From the NCBI GenBank assembly GCA_046328575.1, contig JAXLWI010000044.1, forward strand, positions 1 to 36,663: 36,663 nucleotides of DNA, in the 5' to 3' direction. Position 1 is the first letter of the stretch. Every line of letters begins with the position of its first letter. Below, piece after piece: positions 8,900 to 17,925 of the stretch. The DNA comes from JAGOBP01 sp046328575 (lineage in GTDB: Bacteria; Chloroflexota; Anaerolineae; Fen-1058). A program made the position numbers and the translations under genes. The notes under the pieces were generated by a model that did not search any database, had not been told where the DNA came from, and saw only the letters and a program-made list of their open reading frames with translations.

Positions 8900-10969
8900 A
8901 TGAGTATCAAACGATTTCTTTCTCGGCGACGATCGCGCGGCCAGGCCATGGTCGAGTTTGCTTTGATCTTGCCCGTACTGCTGATGATCTTGATGGTGCT
9001 GATCGAAGCGGCGCGTCTATTCTCAGCCTGGCTGATCTTGGAAAATGTCGTGCGCGAAGCAGCGCGCTATGCAGTCACTGGGCAGTTCGATGCCACTCAC
9101 TGTCATTTTCCAGGTGATGGTACCATTCCCGCCGACACCTCAGGCAATTGCGATCAGGCCAAATCTCAGACCCGACCGATACGTGAAGCTTGGGAAGACT
9201 ATGCCCGCCTGTTGACGATTGAAGACATCGGCCGTGGCGCCACCGGCGGCATGATGGTGGACTTTAGCATGTCCCGCAACAATCGTGGCTTCTACGACCT
9301 CATGATTTGCAGCAGCCGCGAAGGCGTTCACTTTACCGAAGAATCTGGCTTCTCGCAATGCATCAATGATGCATCCGGCCTGCCGCAAAACGATGCTGGC
9401 GGTCCGGGCGATCGCGTTTTCCTCGTCGGCACGTTTGATCATCCGCTCATCACGCCGCTGCGCGCCATCGCCGATTGGGTGCCGCTGATTGCTCGGCGTG
9501 AAATGATCAACGAGCAATATCGCACTGTCCGGCTGCAGAAGCTACCGCCGCAGATCCGGCTACCCACTGCCACACCGACGAACACGCCGACGCCAACGGA
9601 TACACCCACCATTACGCCAACGCCGACCGCGACGAGCACGGCCACGCCGACTAATACTGCCACGCCGACGCCAACGCCAACGACGACGGCCACGGCCACC
9701 GCTACTCCAACGCCTAGTTGTGATTTGCTAGGAACGGATCAGGACGAGCCGCTATACATCTCTGGCGACAGCTTGTTGGCGTACATGGTGAATAACAGCA
9801 ACTACTTCACCGTAACATTCACCAGTGCGACGCTGACGTGGACCGGCTCTGGAACGCCGCTGTCGATCTGGCACGACGAAACGACCAGTAACCCAACGAT
9901 CACATTTGATCGATACTACTGGCAATCCGGCGGCTCTTATTCCATCTACAACCCGGCCAACGTCAATATGAGTACGCTAGGAGCCTCCTTCAGCCACAAC
10001 TTTAACTACGTAATCAACCCTAGTGCCAGCGGCTCATTTGACTTGGACTTTACGAGTCTGGGAACGTTCCATCATGCGCGTGACTTTGCGTTGACGGTGA
10101 CTTACGTAATGGGCGGCCTGAACTGCTCGGTTGATTTGACTGGGCGACTAGGTCCCGTCATCCAACCGACGGTTCCTGCATCCGTTACAGGTCCGTTCGT
10201 TATTCGTGCGGATGTGACCGATCCAGATACCGCGCCGCCTTACATCAACGCGGGGAGCGTTAATCGGTTGACCTTTGCCATCTACAATCCTGATGGTTCT
10301 CCGGCCTACTCGTTTAACGATTCGACCGCGCCATACTGTTTGAACAACTGCAACACCATCAACCCTGTAACTGGGTGGCCCAATGGCGTGCCGATTTACA
10401 ACGGGACCTATACCATCATCTTTACGGCCCGGGATAATGATCCGTGCGCTACGTGTACGGTACACCGGCACCAAACTCAAGTGAGGCGAACGTTTACGGT
10501 GAGTGGGCTGATTCAGACTAACACGCCCACGGTGACGCCGACGCCCAGTATCACGCCGACGCCCTCGCCCACTATCACGCCGACGCCGTCGCGCACACCG
10601 ACGCCAACCATCACGCCGACGCCGTCACGCACGCCAACCATCACCCGCACGCCGACGATCACGCAGACGCCGACGCGCACTTTGACGCCAACGCGTACGC
10701 AGACGCCGACGATCACACTGACGCCGACGCGCACTGATACGCCGACGCGTACGCCGACGATCACACAGACGCCAACTCGCACGCTGACGCCGACGCGGAC
10801 CAATACGCCAACGCGCACCGCGACGCCGACGATTACGCCGACGCCCAGCAACACGCCAACGCGCACGGTGACGCCGACGCGCACGATTACACGGACGCCA
10901 ACGCCGACAGTTTCACCGACACCTACGCCGTCGCCACAGCCGACAGTGACTGTGTGCATAGGTTGTTGA
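8900..10969 (+). CDS. TadE-family protein with two Thr/Pro-rich stalks and Ig-like middle
   Basis: Start ATG 8900 (MSIKRFLSRRR), with GAGG 7 nt upstream; 689 residues. A longer frame opens at 8804 but would overlap the TadG gene. Domains in order: a TadE helix (GQAMVEFALILPVLLMILMV, then FSAWLILENVVREAARYA), an extracytoplasmic domain, a first TPT-rich stalk (bases about 9567-9717), a folded region of about 260 residues that looks beta-rich, and a second stalk of some 140 residues made of TPT/TPS/TRT repeats (10516-10935), ending in a short tail PTVTVCIGC. TadE proteins are normally short, so this is a strongly extended one. The stalks resemble O-glycosylated mucin-like linkers (inference). 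The surface adhesin or pilus-tip role is a guess. Confidence 0.85.
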   Translation: MSIKRFLSRRRSRGQAMVEFALILPVLLMILMVLIEAARLFSAWLILENVVREAARYAVTGQFDATHCHFPGDGTIPADTSGNCDQAKSQTRPIREAWEDYARLLTIEDIGRGATGGMMVDFSMSRNNRGFYDLMICSSREGVHFTEESGFSQCINDASGLPQNDAGGPGDRVFLVGTFDHPLITPLRAIADWVPLIARREMINEQYRTVRLQKLPPQIRLPTATPTNTPTPTDTPTITPTPTATSTATPTNTATPTPTPTTTATATATPTPSCDLLGTDQDEPLYISGDSLLAYMVNNSNYFTVTFTSATLTWTGSGTPLSIWHDETTSNPTITFDRYYWQSGGSYSIYNPANVNMSTLGASFSHNFNYVINPSASGSFDLDFTSLGTFHHARDFALTVTYVMGGLNCSVDLTGRLGPVIQPTVPASVTGPFVIRADVTDPDTAPPYINAGSVNRLTFAIYNPDGSPAYSFNDSTAPYCLNNCNTINPVTGWPNGVPIYNGTYTIIFTARDNDPCATCTVHRHQTQVRRTFTVSGLIQTNTPTVTPTPSITPTPSPTITPTPSRTPTPTITPTPSRTPTITRTPTITQTPTRTLTPTRTQTPTITLTPTRTDTPTRTPTITQTPTRTLTPTRTNTPTRTATPTITPTPSNTPTRTVTPTRTITRTPTPTVSPTPTPSPQPTVTVCIGC
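9567..9717 (+). repeat. TPT-coding repeat, first stalk
   Basis: Imperfect tandem ACNCCGACN triplet blocks encode TPTNTPTPTDTPT-like sequence. They link the TadE region to the folded middle domain. Confidence 0.8.
10516..10935 (+). repeat. TPT-coding repeat, second stalk
   Basis: About 420 bp of degenerate ACGCCGACG-type repeats coding for TPT, TPS, TRT and TIT units. Unit changes of 6 or 9 bp would keep the frame, so stalk length could vary between strains. Confidence 0.85.
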
Positions 10970-11005
10970 CGAATCCGTTTGACTTTCTCCCCGATTCCGA
11001 GTATA

Positions 11006-11047
11006 CCGACCTTGCAGAGCCACCTCTGCAAGGTCGGGCGATTCTTT
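11006..11047 (+). terminator. Terminator of the tad-like gene set
   Basis: Perfect 14-bp stem 11006-11019 / 11024-11037 with the 4-nt loop CCAC, followed by GCGATTCTTTG. It lies about 35 nt after the stop of the third gene and just before the next gene. Confidence 0.8.
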
Positions 11048-11067
11048 GAGCAGTCCACGGAGTGCCC

Positions 11068-12912
11068 ATGCGCGTAGTTCGCATTCTCACAGTCATTCTT
11101 AGCGCTCTAATTTGGCTCTTAGTGCTGGCTGCCAGTGTCATGGCCCGCGCCGATTGGGCCGCCTCGCAGACCAACCGGCCAACAGTCGGCGAGCCACAAT
11201 TCACTTGGCAACTCACCATTACAGTTGAAGCCGGGGGACCGCTCTCGGCCACATTCAACAGCAATTGGTCTAACCACCTCATTAGTTTTCCGGTTGGGCC
11301 AGGCGGCTTGTCGTTTCCAATTGCGCTGCCCGATGACGCGACACAGATCACGGCTAGCGCCACCAACGGTCAGGTCGGTATCGTCGGCACCACGTTGTAC
11401 TTCACACTGACCGGCTCGTCAGACGTCTTCTGGGCCTACCGCACCGGCGAGAAAGTTGTGCGCTCGGGCAATCAGCTGCGCATCGATCAACGTACTTCGT
11501 CCAACAATTTCTATCGACAGATCAGCACGCTTGAATTTCCTGCACCATTCCAATACGTGGGGACGTTGACGTTCACTCCACAAATCACTACGACCACCAC
11601 TGCGCAATGGGACATCATCGTGCCGTCTAGCGACGACCAGCGTCACGTCTTCCAAACAACCACCTGGTTAGCCGATCCCGCGTTAAGCCAACCCGATCTG
11701 AGCATTCAAGCGGCTAGTCTCTCAATCGATCAGTCGCTCAATCCACCGCTGGCGCATCTCACCGCCACAGTCCGCAACAACTCGATCAATATGCAGAGCA
11801 ACCCGGCGTATGTACAGTTTTATAGTCGCCTATCACCATCCACACCTCCTCAAACTCCGGTCGAGCATTCTGGCGGCTGGTGCGGCAGTGGCGACGCACC
11901 CGTGTGCCCGTCCGGCGCTGGTTTCACCAACCCCGTGCCGTCGATCGCGCCCGGTCAGAGCCTTACTCTCAGCACCGTCTACTCATTGACAGATGCCGGT
12001 GTGCGTGATTTCTACCTTCAAGTCGACACCTTCGGCGGGCCGCTGGGCTTGAATGCCGAATCGAATGAACACAACAACGTGTACACACTAACAACTGGCG
12101 TTCCCGTCTACTACCTGGCAAGTGTCGACATCACCGGGCCTGTTACAGGGGCGTTGAATCTGCCTTACGCGTTCACTGCTCAGGTTGTGCCGACAACCGC
12201 CACGTCTCTGCCTTTGACCTACACATGGTCGCCGACGCCCGATACCGGGCAGGGCACTTCTCAGGCCACTTACTCATGGACCACCCCCACCACAAAGACC
12301 ATTACCGTCACGGTGAGGAATCCACAAAACACGGTGGTCACCGACACACACTCTCTCTTTGTCGCCGTACCGTTGAATGCCGTCATTGTGTCTGGCCTAA
12401 CCACCGTCACCCAAAACGCGCCACACGTTTTCACCGCGCTGAACAATCCGTCAACGGCCACCGGCCCGATCGGGTATGCGTGGTCGCCGGAGCCTGTGAA
12501 CGGACAATCGACAACTCAAGCCTCTTATGCCTTTGCCGACCTCGGACCGCAGGTCATAACGGTGACCGCAGTTAGTCAGTATGCGCCGACGCGAGTCGAC
12601 ACACACACCGTCAACGTTGTGTCTCCACTCGCGAGTGCCAACATTACTGGTCCGGTCGTTGGACTGCACAACGTCACTTACGCGTTTTCCACCGCATATT
12701 CACCCGCTGAAGCGATGCGCCCCACGTCCTATATGTGGTCGCCAGCTCCAGTCAACGGTCAAGGCACCCCGCAAGCGAGTTACCTTTGGCCAGACGCGGG
12801 TGACAAAGTCATCAGCGTGACACTGAGCAATGATGGCGGCTCGGTCACCGGCACCTTCATCATCACAATCGATCCAGAGCGCGTATTCTTGCCGCTCGTT
12901 CGCAAGAGTTGA
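11068..12912 (+). CDS. Secreted surface protein with CARDB/PKD-like repeats and FLPLV tail
   Basis: ATG 11068, with GGAG (11059-11062) 5 nt upstream; 614 residues. A signal peptide covers residues 1 to about 28 (ILTVILSALIWLLVLAASVMARA). The first half is a beta-rich domain including WAYRTGEKVVRSGNQLRIDQ. A CARDB-like segment follows (QPDLSIQAASLSI ... LTATVRNNSI). Then come three homologous PKD-like units of about 90 residues, each with ITGPVxGxxxxxYxFxA, YxWSPxPxxGQGTxQAxYxW and ITVTVxN elements. The protein ends in ERVFLPLVRKS, a tail it shares with three other secreted proteins in the window. The likely role is adhesion or surface structure. It follows the tad-like terminator, so it probably has its own transcription. 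Confidence 0.85.
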   Translation: MRVVRILTVILSALIWLLVLAASVMARADWAASQTNRPTVGEPQFTWQLTITVEAGGPLSATFNSNWSNHLISFPVGPGGLSFPIALPDDATQITASATNGQVGIVGTTLYFTLTGSSDVFWAYRTGEKVVRSGNQLRIDQRTSSNNFYRQISTLEFPAPFQYVGTLTFTPQITTTTTAQWDIIVPSSDDQRHVFQTTTWLADPALSQPDLSIQAASLSIDQSLNPPLAHLTATVRNNSINMQSNPAYVQFYSRLSPSTPPQTPVEHSGGWCGSGDAPVCPSGAGFTNPVPSIAPGQSLTLSTVYSLTDAGVRDFYLQVDTFGGPLGLNAESNEHNNVYTLTTGVPVYYLASVDITGPVTGALNLPYAFTAQVVPTTATSLPLTYTWSPTPDTGQGTSQATYSWTTPTTKTITVTVRNPQNTVVTDTHSLFVAVPLNAVIVSGLTTVTQNAPHVFTALNNPSTATGPIGYAWSPEPVNGQSTTQASYAFADLGPQVITVTAVSQYAPTRVDTHTVNVVSPLASANITGPVVGLHNVTYAFSTAYSPAEAMRPTSYMWSPAPVNGQGTPQASYLWPDAGDKVISVTLSNDGGSVTGTFIITIDPERVFLPLVRKS

Positions 12913-12993
12913 CCTTCACTTGCCGGGCAAAGCCGATCGGGCGATGGCACCGCTCGAAGACATCCGGCCTAAATCCAATGATAGGATAGACAC

Positions 12994-15405
12994 ATGCGAT
13001 CGCTTATTTCCTCAGAACATCCGGCTATTTCAATAGCTCGATCGATCCACTCGCCCCGACGTATCAATTTTTGGCACGGGCTGTTGACACTAACGTTGCT
13101 ATTGAGCGCCGCCGCATTGCCATTCGGCGCACACGCAGCGCCCATGGCGACCACCTGGTATGTCGATGACTCAGGCTCAACCGATTCGGATTGCGGCACT
13201 TCGGCCAAACCGTGCCAACAGATCCGCGCCGCCATCGACAAATCAGCCGCCGGCGATACGATCAGCATCGCACCCGGCTTCTATGCCGAAAATCTAGATA
13301 TTCCACACACGCTTACGATCACTGGAGCAGGGGCCGGATCAACCGTGATCGACGGCAGCAATATCAACCCTGTCATTGCCATTGGTCTCAATGCCGTCAA
13401 TCCCACCGTTAACATCACCGGGATCAAATTTCAGCATGGGTTCAGTGCCCAAGGCGGTGGCGTGTACATCGAGTCGGGACAAGTTACGCTTGCAGACAGC
13501 ATTGTCTTCAGTAACACCGCTCAATCGGGCGCCGGAATCTATCTCAATCAAGGCGTACTCCGCTTGAACAACACGCAGCTGCTGTCCAACATCAGCAGCC
13601 AGTTCGGCGGCGCACTGCTGAATCTGGGGCAGGCCACGCTGACCAGTGTTCAGTTCAGCGGGAATCGAGCACCGTCGGGTGGTGGCATTGCCAATTCAAC
13701 GACCATCACCTTGACCAACTGCTCACTCAGCGACAACACCGCTACGGCCAACGGGGGCGCCATCTACAACACTGGCCGCTTGATCGATTCCGGCACGACA
13801 GTGCTGGCTAATCAGGCCAACTTGAATGGCGGCGGTGTGTACAACTCTGCTCTAGGCTATGTCACCCTTACCGCGTCGAACATCTTGAGCAATACCAGCG
13901 AGGTCGGTGGCGGCGTGTACAATCTGGGGCGCGCCGAGCTAGCCAGCATATCGGTCAACTATAACCATGCTATTGGCGGCAACGGCGGCGGCCTTTACAG
14001 TGCTCACGGAAATAATCCGCTCACCATTAACGGCGGCACCATCGGGCATAATCAGGCCAGCAATAGCGGTGGTGGCATGTATACCGATGGTCAAACCACG
14101 TTGACCGGCCTCAGCTTAGTGAGCAATCGCGCCGAGACCAGTGGTGGCGGCATTTACAATACCGGCGGTCAGTTAAGCCTTAGTCAATCCAGCTTGCTGA
14201 ACAATCTGGCAGTCACTGGCATTGGCGGCGGGTTATTCAACAACACCCTCGCCCAGCTAAACACCATTGTGGCGCAAAGCAATTCAGCTTCCAGCGGCGG
14301 TGGTGTTTACAACGATACGAACGGTCGGCTGACCCTTACCGCTAGTCAGCTGAGCAGCAACACTGCCACTCAGACGGGCGGCGGTGGCATTAACAATCGT
14401 GGTGTGTTAGTACTGACTGCCAGCTCAATTTACACGAACACGGCGACTGTACAGGGGGCCGGCGGCCTGCAAAATGGCACTACTGGCAGCACGAGTTTGA
14501 TAAATGTGACGTTGAGCCAAAACGCGGCCAACAATGGTGGAGCCCTCGTTAGCGACGGCGGTACGGTGCAGATCAACAACAGCACGTTGAGCCATAATTA
14601 TGCGACTGGCCTGTTGATTCAGGGCGGCACGACCATCCTGTCGAATACGATCGTGGCCCTCAACACCGGCACAAACTGTTCTGGCGTGATCGTATCTGGC
14701 GGGCACAACCTTGACAGCGGCAACTCCTGCAGCCTGAAAGCTACGGGCGATATAACGGGCACCGATCCACTGTTGGGCACGCTGCAAAATAACGGCGGAC
14801 CAACGCCTACGCGTAGTCTGGCGATAGCCAGCCGCGCAGTGGATGGTGGAAATAACGCCACCTGCGCCAGCACCGATCAACGAGGTATTACACGCCCCCA
14901 GGGCGATAACTGTGACGTCGGTGCGTACGAGGTGCTGGGATTTTCTAATACTGGTGGCGGTAATATTGCCCCCCACGCTTGTCTTACGAGCACGACGACT
15001 ATCAATAACGCCTTCGCTATTGGCAGCCTGCATCTGGGCGTCAACCTTGGCTATACTCCACGAAGCGATCTACGTATCAAACTTTATTCGCCCTCCGGTA
15101 AGATAATCCCTGTGTTGGGCGCAACGGGCGGGCTGGGGGCCAACCTCGATGTGTTATGGGATGACGACTCACCTAACGGCCCGGTCGGCGACGAAGATCA
15201 CGATCTGACGGGCAGTTTCTACAAATATGTGCGCGTACCCGATAGTTCCTTGCATCCGCTCTTCGGCCAAAATATCCATGGCACGTGGAAGTTGGAGATT
15301 TGCAATGGCGGATTGTCTGAAGGTCTGCTAAATCGGTGGACCATCATTGTGCCCGATATTGACAACTTCAAGGTCTTCTTGCCAGTGGCCAGGCGCAGCT
15401 CATAA
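12994..15405 (+). CDS. Secreted beta-helix protein with choice-of-anchor Q region and C-terminal P-domain
   Basis: ATG 12994, with AGGA 7 nt upstream; 803 residues. A long basic N-region precedes a hydrophobic core and the cleavage-like site FGAHA/AP near residue 49. DCGTSAKPCQQIRAAIDKSA and TISIAPGFYAENL mark the start of a right-handed parallel beta-helix. About 17 rungs of the type GGGxYNxxG, LTxSxLxxNxA follow. The helix closes with NNGGPTPTRSLAIASRAVDG and DVGAYE, typical of the choice-of-anchor Q family. Residues about 660-790 resemble a proprotein-convertase P-domain (LHLGVNLGYTPRSDLRIKLY ... GTWKLEICNGG), usually a calcium-binding jelly roll next to secreted proteases. The C-terminus is FKVFLPVARRSS. 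No catalytic triad or lyase motif was recognised, so adhesin or polysaccharide binding is more likely than catalysis. Confidence 0.87.
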   Translation: MRSLISSEHPAISIARSIHSPRRINFWHGLLTLTLLLSAAALPFGAHAAPMATTWYVDDSGSTDSDCGTSAKPCQQIRAAIDKSAAGDTISIAPGFYAENLDIPHTLTITGAGAGSTVIDGSNINPVIAIGLNAVNPTVNITGIKFQHGFSAQGGGVYIESGQVTLADSIVFSNTAQSGAGIYLNQGVLRLNNTQLLSNISSQFGGALLNLGQATLTSVQFSGNRAPSGGGIANSTTITLTNCSLSDNTATANGGAIYNTGRLIDSGTTVLANQANLNGGGVYNSALGYVTLTASNILSNTSEVGGGVYNLGRAELASISVNYNHAIGGNGGGLYSAHGNNPLTINGGTIGHNQASNSGGGMYTDGQTTLTGLSLVSNRAETSGGGIYNTGGQLSLSQSSLLNNLAVTGIGGGLFNNTLAQLNTIVAQSNSASSGGGVYNDTNGRLTLTASQLSSNTATQTGGGGINNRGVLVLTASSIYTNTATVQGAGGLQNGTTGSTSLINVTLSQNAANNGGALVSDGGTVQINNSTLSHNYATGLLIQGGTTILSNTIVALNTGTNCSGVIVSGGHNLDSGNSCSLKATGDITGTDPLLGTLQNNGGPTPTRSLAIASRAVDGGNNATCASTDQRGITRPQGDNCDVGAYEVLGFSNTGGGNIAPHACLTSTTTINNAFAIGSLHLGVNLGYTPRSDLRIKLYSPSGKIIPVLGATGGLGANLDVLWDDDSPNGPVGDEDHDLTGSFYKYVRVPDSSLHPLFGQNIHGTWKLEICNGGLSEGLLNRWTIIVPDIDNFKVFLPVARRSS

Positions 15406-15434
15406 ACGCCAGATTGTCACGCACCTTGCAATTG

Positions 15435-15466
15435 ACGTTGCAACGTATGTCAGCGTAGTATATAAT
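15435..15466 (+). promoter_or_regulatory. Promoter and palindromic operator of the response-regulator gene
   Basis: TTGCAA (15438-15443), 17 nt, TATAAT (15461-15466). The -35 box lies inside a perfect 12-bp palindrome, ACGTTGCAACGT (15435-15446). Its half TTGCAACGTA recurs directly at 15533-15542, and a second palindrome GACGTACGTC lies at 15504-15513, both downstream of the expected start of transcription. These are candidate operator sites. Confidence 0.65.
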
Positions 15467-15577
15467 TCATCCCATCGTGCATGCCAGAGTAACATCAATA
15501 GTCGACGTACGTCAAAGATCTATTGCAACGTACACACCGGTACTTCACACTGTTTTTATCATAAGGGATGGCGCCGT

Positions 15578-16270
15578 ATGAAAAAAATCCTGATTGTAGA
15601 CGATGATCCCGATGTTTGGAAAATCCTGGGCACGTTCTTGCGAGAATCCGGCTATAACGTGTTCACGGCGTCATCCGCGATTGAGGGCTTGCGGATCCTG
15701 TTCAATGAGCGGCCCAACCTGATCCTGCTGGACGTGATGATGCCCGGCATGGATGGCTGGGAGATGGCCGCCCGCGTGCGCGAGTTGTCTGACGTGCCGA
15801 TGATCATGGTCTCGGCCAAAGACAGCGAAGTAGACAAACTGCGCGGCTTCAACCTGGGCATTGACGATTACGTGACCAAGCCCTTCAGTTTGATGGAACT
15901 GGCCGCCCGGACCGAAGCTGTGCTCAATCGGGCGGAGAAAGCACGCCAGAGCAACACGCAGCGCCACTACATCTTCGGCGATCTCAGCGTCGATCTCGAT
16001 CGGCGGCAGGTCATGCGAGCCGATCGGCAGATCGATCTCACGCCGACCGAATTCCGCTTGCTGCAATGTCTGGTCGAAAACGCTAACACGGCGGTCTCAG
16101 AAGCGCGTTTACGCGAGACGGTGTGGGGCGCGCTGCGTGGCATCGATAGTGGTTATGTGCGGCGCTACATCTGGTTCTTGCGGCGCAAACTCGAAACTGA
16201 TCCGAGTCATCCGCAGTTGATTCGCACCGTACGCAACTACGGCTACCGACTTGAAACGGGGCAATCGTAA
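15578..16270 (+). CDS. OmpR-family response regulator, orphan
   Basis: 230 residues from ATG 15578, with AAGGGA (15563-15568) 9 nt upstream; the frame extends further 5' but across the promoter. The receiver domain (1-120) has the acidic pair D8/D9, the phospho-acceptor D52 in LLDVMMPG, S79 and K101 (VTKPF), so it should be phosphorylatable. The C-terminal winged helix (about 135-228) has LTPTEFRLLQCLVENAN and ends RTVRNYGYRLE, typical of OmpR/PhoB. No histidine kinase gene is in the window, so its partner is unknown. Palindromes around the promoter hint at autoregulation. It is flanked by its own promoter and a terminator and is therefore monocistronic. Confidence 0.95.
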   Translation: MKKILIVDDDPDVWKILGTFLRESGYNVFTASSAIEGLRILFNERPNLILLDVMMPGMDGWEMAARVRELSDVPMIMVSAKDSEVDKLRGFNLGIDDYVTKPFSLMELAARTEAVLNRAEKARQSNTQRHYIFGDLSVDLDRRQVMRADRQIDLTPTEFRLLQCLVENANTAVSEARLRETVWGALRGIDSGYVRRYIWFLRRKLETDPSHPQLIRTVRNYGYRLETGQS

Positions 16271-16273
16271 ACA

Positions 16274-16311
16274 AAAACCTCGAAGGCTCAACACCTTCGA
16301 GGTTTTCTTTT
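16274..16311. terminator. Bidirectional terminator
   Basis: Stem AAAACCTCGAAGG (16274-16286) / CCTTCGAGGTTTT (16294-16306) with a 7-nt loop. T runs occur on both strands (TTTTCTTTT rightward, TTTTTGT leftward). It serves the response regulator on the plus strand and the acetyltransferase gene ending at 16310 on the minus strand. Confidence 0.85.
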
Positions 16312-16801
16312 ACTGCAAGCGTCTAGTATACGTACACAAGCCGTCGCCCTGATGATAAAAATCGGGCAAGTGCATGGCCAACTTGTAACCGCTGCGCTCG
16401 TACAAGCGGCGAGCGGGCGCGTACGGATCAGTATCCGATGTCTCGATCACCATCCACAGGCCGCCGCGTTGAATCGCTTCCGCCTCGCAGCGCCGCAACA
16501 ACGCGCGGCCCACGCCTGTATTGCGCACGGCGATATCCGCGCACACCCAATACAGATCATGTCCGCAACCCGATAGCGCCCGCGGCCCCCAACACGCAAA
16601 GCCCAACAACTGATCATTCTGGCGGCAGCTCAGAAAATAGTAACCGCTTTCTTCTGGACCTTCGGCGTAACCGTCCAGCAATTCCTTGACGGTATCCACC
16701 TCTTCCCGATTGAACACGGCGACCCGTCGGGTCATGTCCAAAATCGCCCCGAATTCATCGGGGCGAGTGGGACTGATGTCGAACTGAATCGGATCAGGCA
16801 T
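16310..16801 (-). CDS. GNAT-family N-acetyltransferase
   Basis: 163 residues from ATG 16801. It overlaps the upstream ATP-grasp gene by 8 nt (ATGCCTGA), so translation is coupled. The acetyl-CoA site is visible as WVCADIAVRNTGVGRALLRRCE (motif A, RxxGxG/A form). It is followed by GGLWMVIETSDTDPYAPARRLYERSGY (motif B: Y..AR.LYE..GY). It would transfer an acetyl group to an amine. As the last gene of the lysine-aminomutase unit, the likely acceptor is beta-lysine or a ligated product. The archaeal/bacillar beta-lysine acetyltransferase AblB is also a GNAT but is longer, so direct equivalence is not claimed. A terminator follows directly. Confidence 0.88.
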   Translation of the reverse strand: MPDPIQFDISPTRPDEFGAILDMTRRVAVFNREEVDTVKELLDGYAEGPEESGYYFLSCRQNDQLLGFACWGPRALSGCGHDLYWVCADIAVRNTGVGRALLRRCEAEAIQRGGLWMVIETSDTDPYAPARRLYERSGYKLAMHLPDFYHQGDGLCTYTRRLQ

Positions 16802-17870
16802 GGCGTCCGCGTCTCCACCACGCCCATTCGGCGATCTGGCTCACCATCGCGGGATATTCATGACCGGCGACACGCGCCGCATTGGGGAAGCCCGCGTCCG
16901 GCGCCAGGCATGGATTGGGATTCACTTCCAGCACGTACGGCACGTCGTTGCGCAGCCGCAGATCGACGCGCGCGTAATCGCGGCAGCCCAGCAGCGCATA
17001 CGAGCGGCGCGCCACGTCATATATACGATCCGCCGTAGCCGCATCAATGTCAGCCGGGCAGATCACAGGCATGGTCTGGTATTCCAGCGAATCGGGGTTC
17101 CACTTTGCGTCAAAGTGACAGAACTGCTGGTAAGGATCACTCCAGTTCGCAAAGCTGAGTTCCGCGATCGGCAGCGTATGCAACTCGCCGTTGCCCCACA
17201 TGCCGACGTTGAACTCGCGCCCAACGATGTACTCTTCAACCAACGCCGGTTGTCGATACACATCGAGGATGTACTGCACCCGATCGCGCAGCTGCTGCTC
17301 GTCGAACACCACCGACTCGCGCGTGATGCCCATACTGGCGTCCTCGGCCACCGGCTTAACGATGGCGGGCAGCGGCACGCGGATCGACTGCTCGGCGCGG
17401 GTGAAGACTTGATACGGCGCGGTCGAGATGCTTTCACTTTGCAACGCGTGCTTGGTGCGCGCCTTGTCGAGGCAGCGCTTCAACGTCGCGGTAGGCGCAC
17501 CCGTATACTGAATCTTGTGCTTATCCAGCCGCGTAGTGATCTTCACGTCGTCAGTGGCGACACCGTTCAGATGCTCGCACAGATTGAAGAACAGCAGATC
17601 GTCAACGTCGAAGTTCTCCGCCACGAAGTCCACATCGTCCAATGTGTGCACCACATACGTATCGGCTTTGAAGCCCGCCACGCGCAAGTTCTGCGCAATG
17701 TGCTGGGCCGTATCGATCGTTTCGAGATCAGTTTCCAGATCGCGCGCCTCGCCGCGATTCAGTTTCTCAACCGCGCTATATGCAACCAGCACCGTGCCGG
17801 GTCGCGGTGTACTCGACACGCGCGTTCGGCGGCGAGTTCGGGGTTCAGTGTAAGTCTTTACGGCTAACAT
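16794..17870 (-). CDS. ATP-grasp ligase, D-Ala-D-Ala-ligase-like (second of pair)
   Basis: 358 residues from ATG 17870, with GAGGAGG 4 nt upstream. A basic N-terminal tail (about 25 residues) precedes the fold. Ligase features: FNLCEHLNG near residue 95, YTGAPTATLKRCLDKARTKHAL (the Y-T-G then DK-K pattern), AIVKPVAEDASMGI (phosphate-loop strand, Lys), LVEEYIVGREFNVGMWG, then ARVDLRLRNDVPYVLEVNPNP, which holds the metal-binding Glu and Asn. The Ddl PGMT motif is replaced by NPCLAPDAGF, so the acceptor substrate probably differs from D-Ala. It would make an amide bond using ATP. It has a paralogue immediately upstream and a GNAT overlapping its end. The first gene in this fold-family pair is more Ddl-like. 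Role in cell-wall synthesis is unlikely but not excluded. Confidence 0.88.
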   Translation of the reverse strand: MLAVKTYTEPRTRRRTRVSSTPRPGTVLVAYSAVEKLNRGEARDLETDLETIDTAQHIAQNLRVAGFKADTYVVHTLDDVDFVAENFDVDDLLFFNLCEHLNGVATDDVKITTRLDKHKIQYTGAPTATLKRCLDKARTKHALQSESISTAPYQVFTRAEQSIRVPLPAIVKPVAEDASMGITRESVVFDEQQLRDRVQYILDVYRQPALVEEYIVGREFNVGMWGNGELHTLPIAELSFANWSDPYQQFCHFDAKWNPDSLEYQTMPVICPADIDAATADRIYDVARRSYALLGCRDYARVDLRLRNDVPYVLEVNPNPCLAPDAGFPNAARVAGHEYPAMVSQIAEWAWWRRGRHA

Positions 17871-17907
17871 TTCGCCTCCTCATCGTCGGCGGGGTGACAT
17901 CGTCTTA

Positions 17908-17925
17908 GGCAGACATCCGTCTGCC
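17908..17925 (-). other. Intercistronic hairpin between the two ATP-grasp genes
   Basis: GGCAGAC (17908-17914) pairs with GTCTGCC (17919-17925) across a 4-nt loop, directly after the stop codon of the upstream ligase. There is no T run. It may tune the transcript ratio of the two ligases. Confidence 0.45.

Noticed and set aside
10513..11058. Minus-strand ORF rich in VGVGV
   Set aside because: It is the complement of the TPT-coding repeat and the terminator, so it is a shadow.
15347..15577. 77-residue N-terminal extension of the response regulator
   Set aside because: It would cross the promoter and the end of the preceding gene; ATG 15578 has a ribosome site and the receiver begins right there.
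16800..17867. Plus-strand ORF of 355 residues
   Set aside because: Antisense to the second ATP-grasp gene; the sense strand has full ligase motifs and a ribosome site.
17871..17925. Second coupled mini-ORF between the ATP-grasp genes
   Set aside because: Only 3- to 6-codon frames exist there, with no proper ribosome site.
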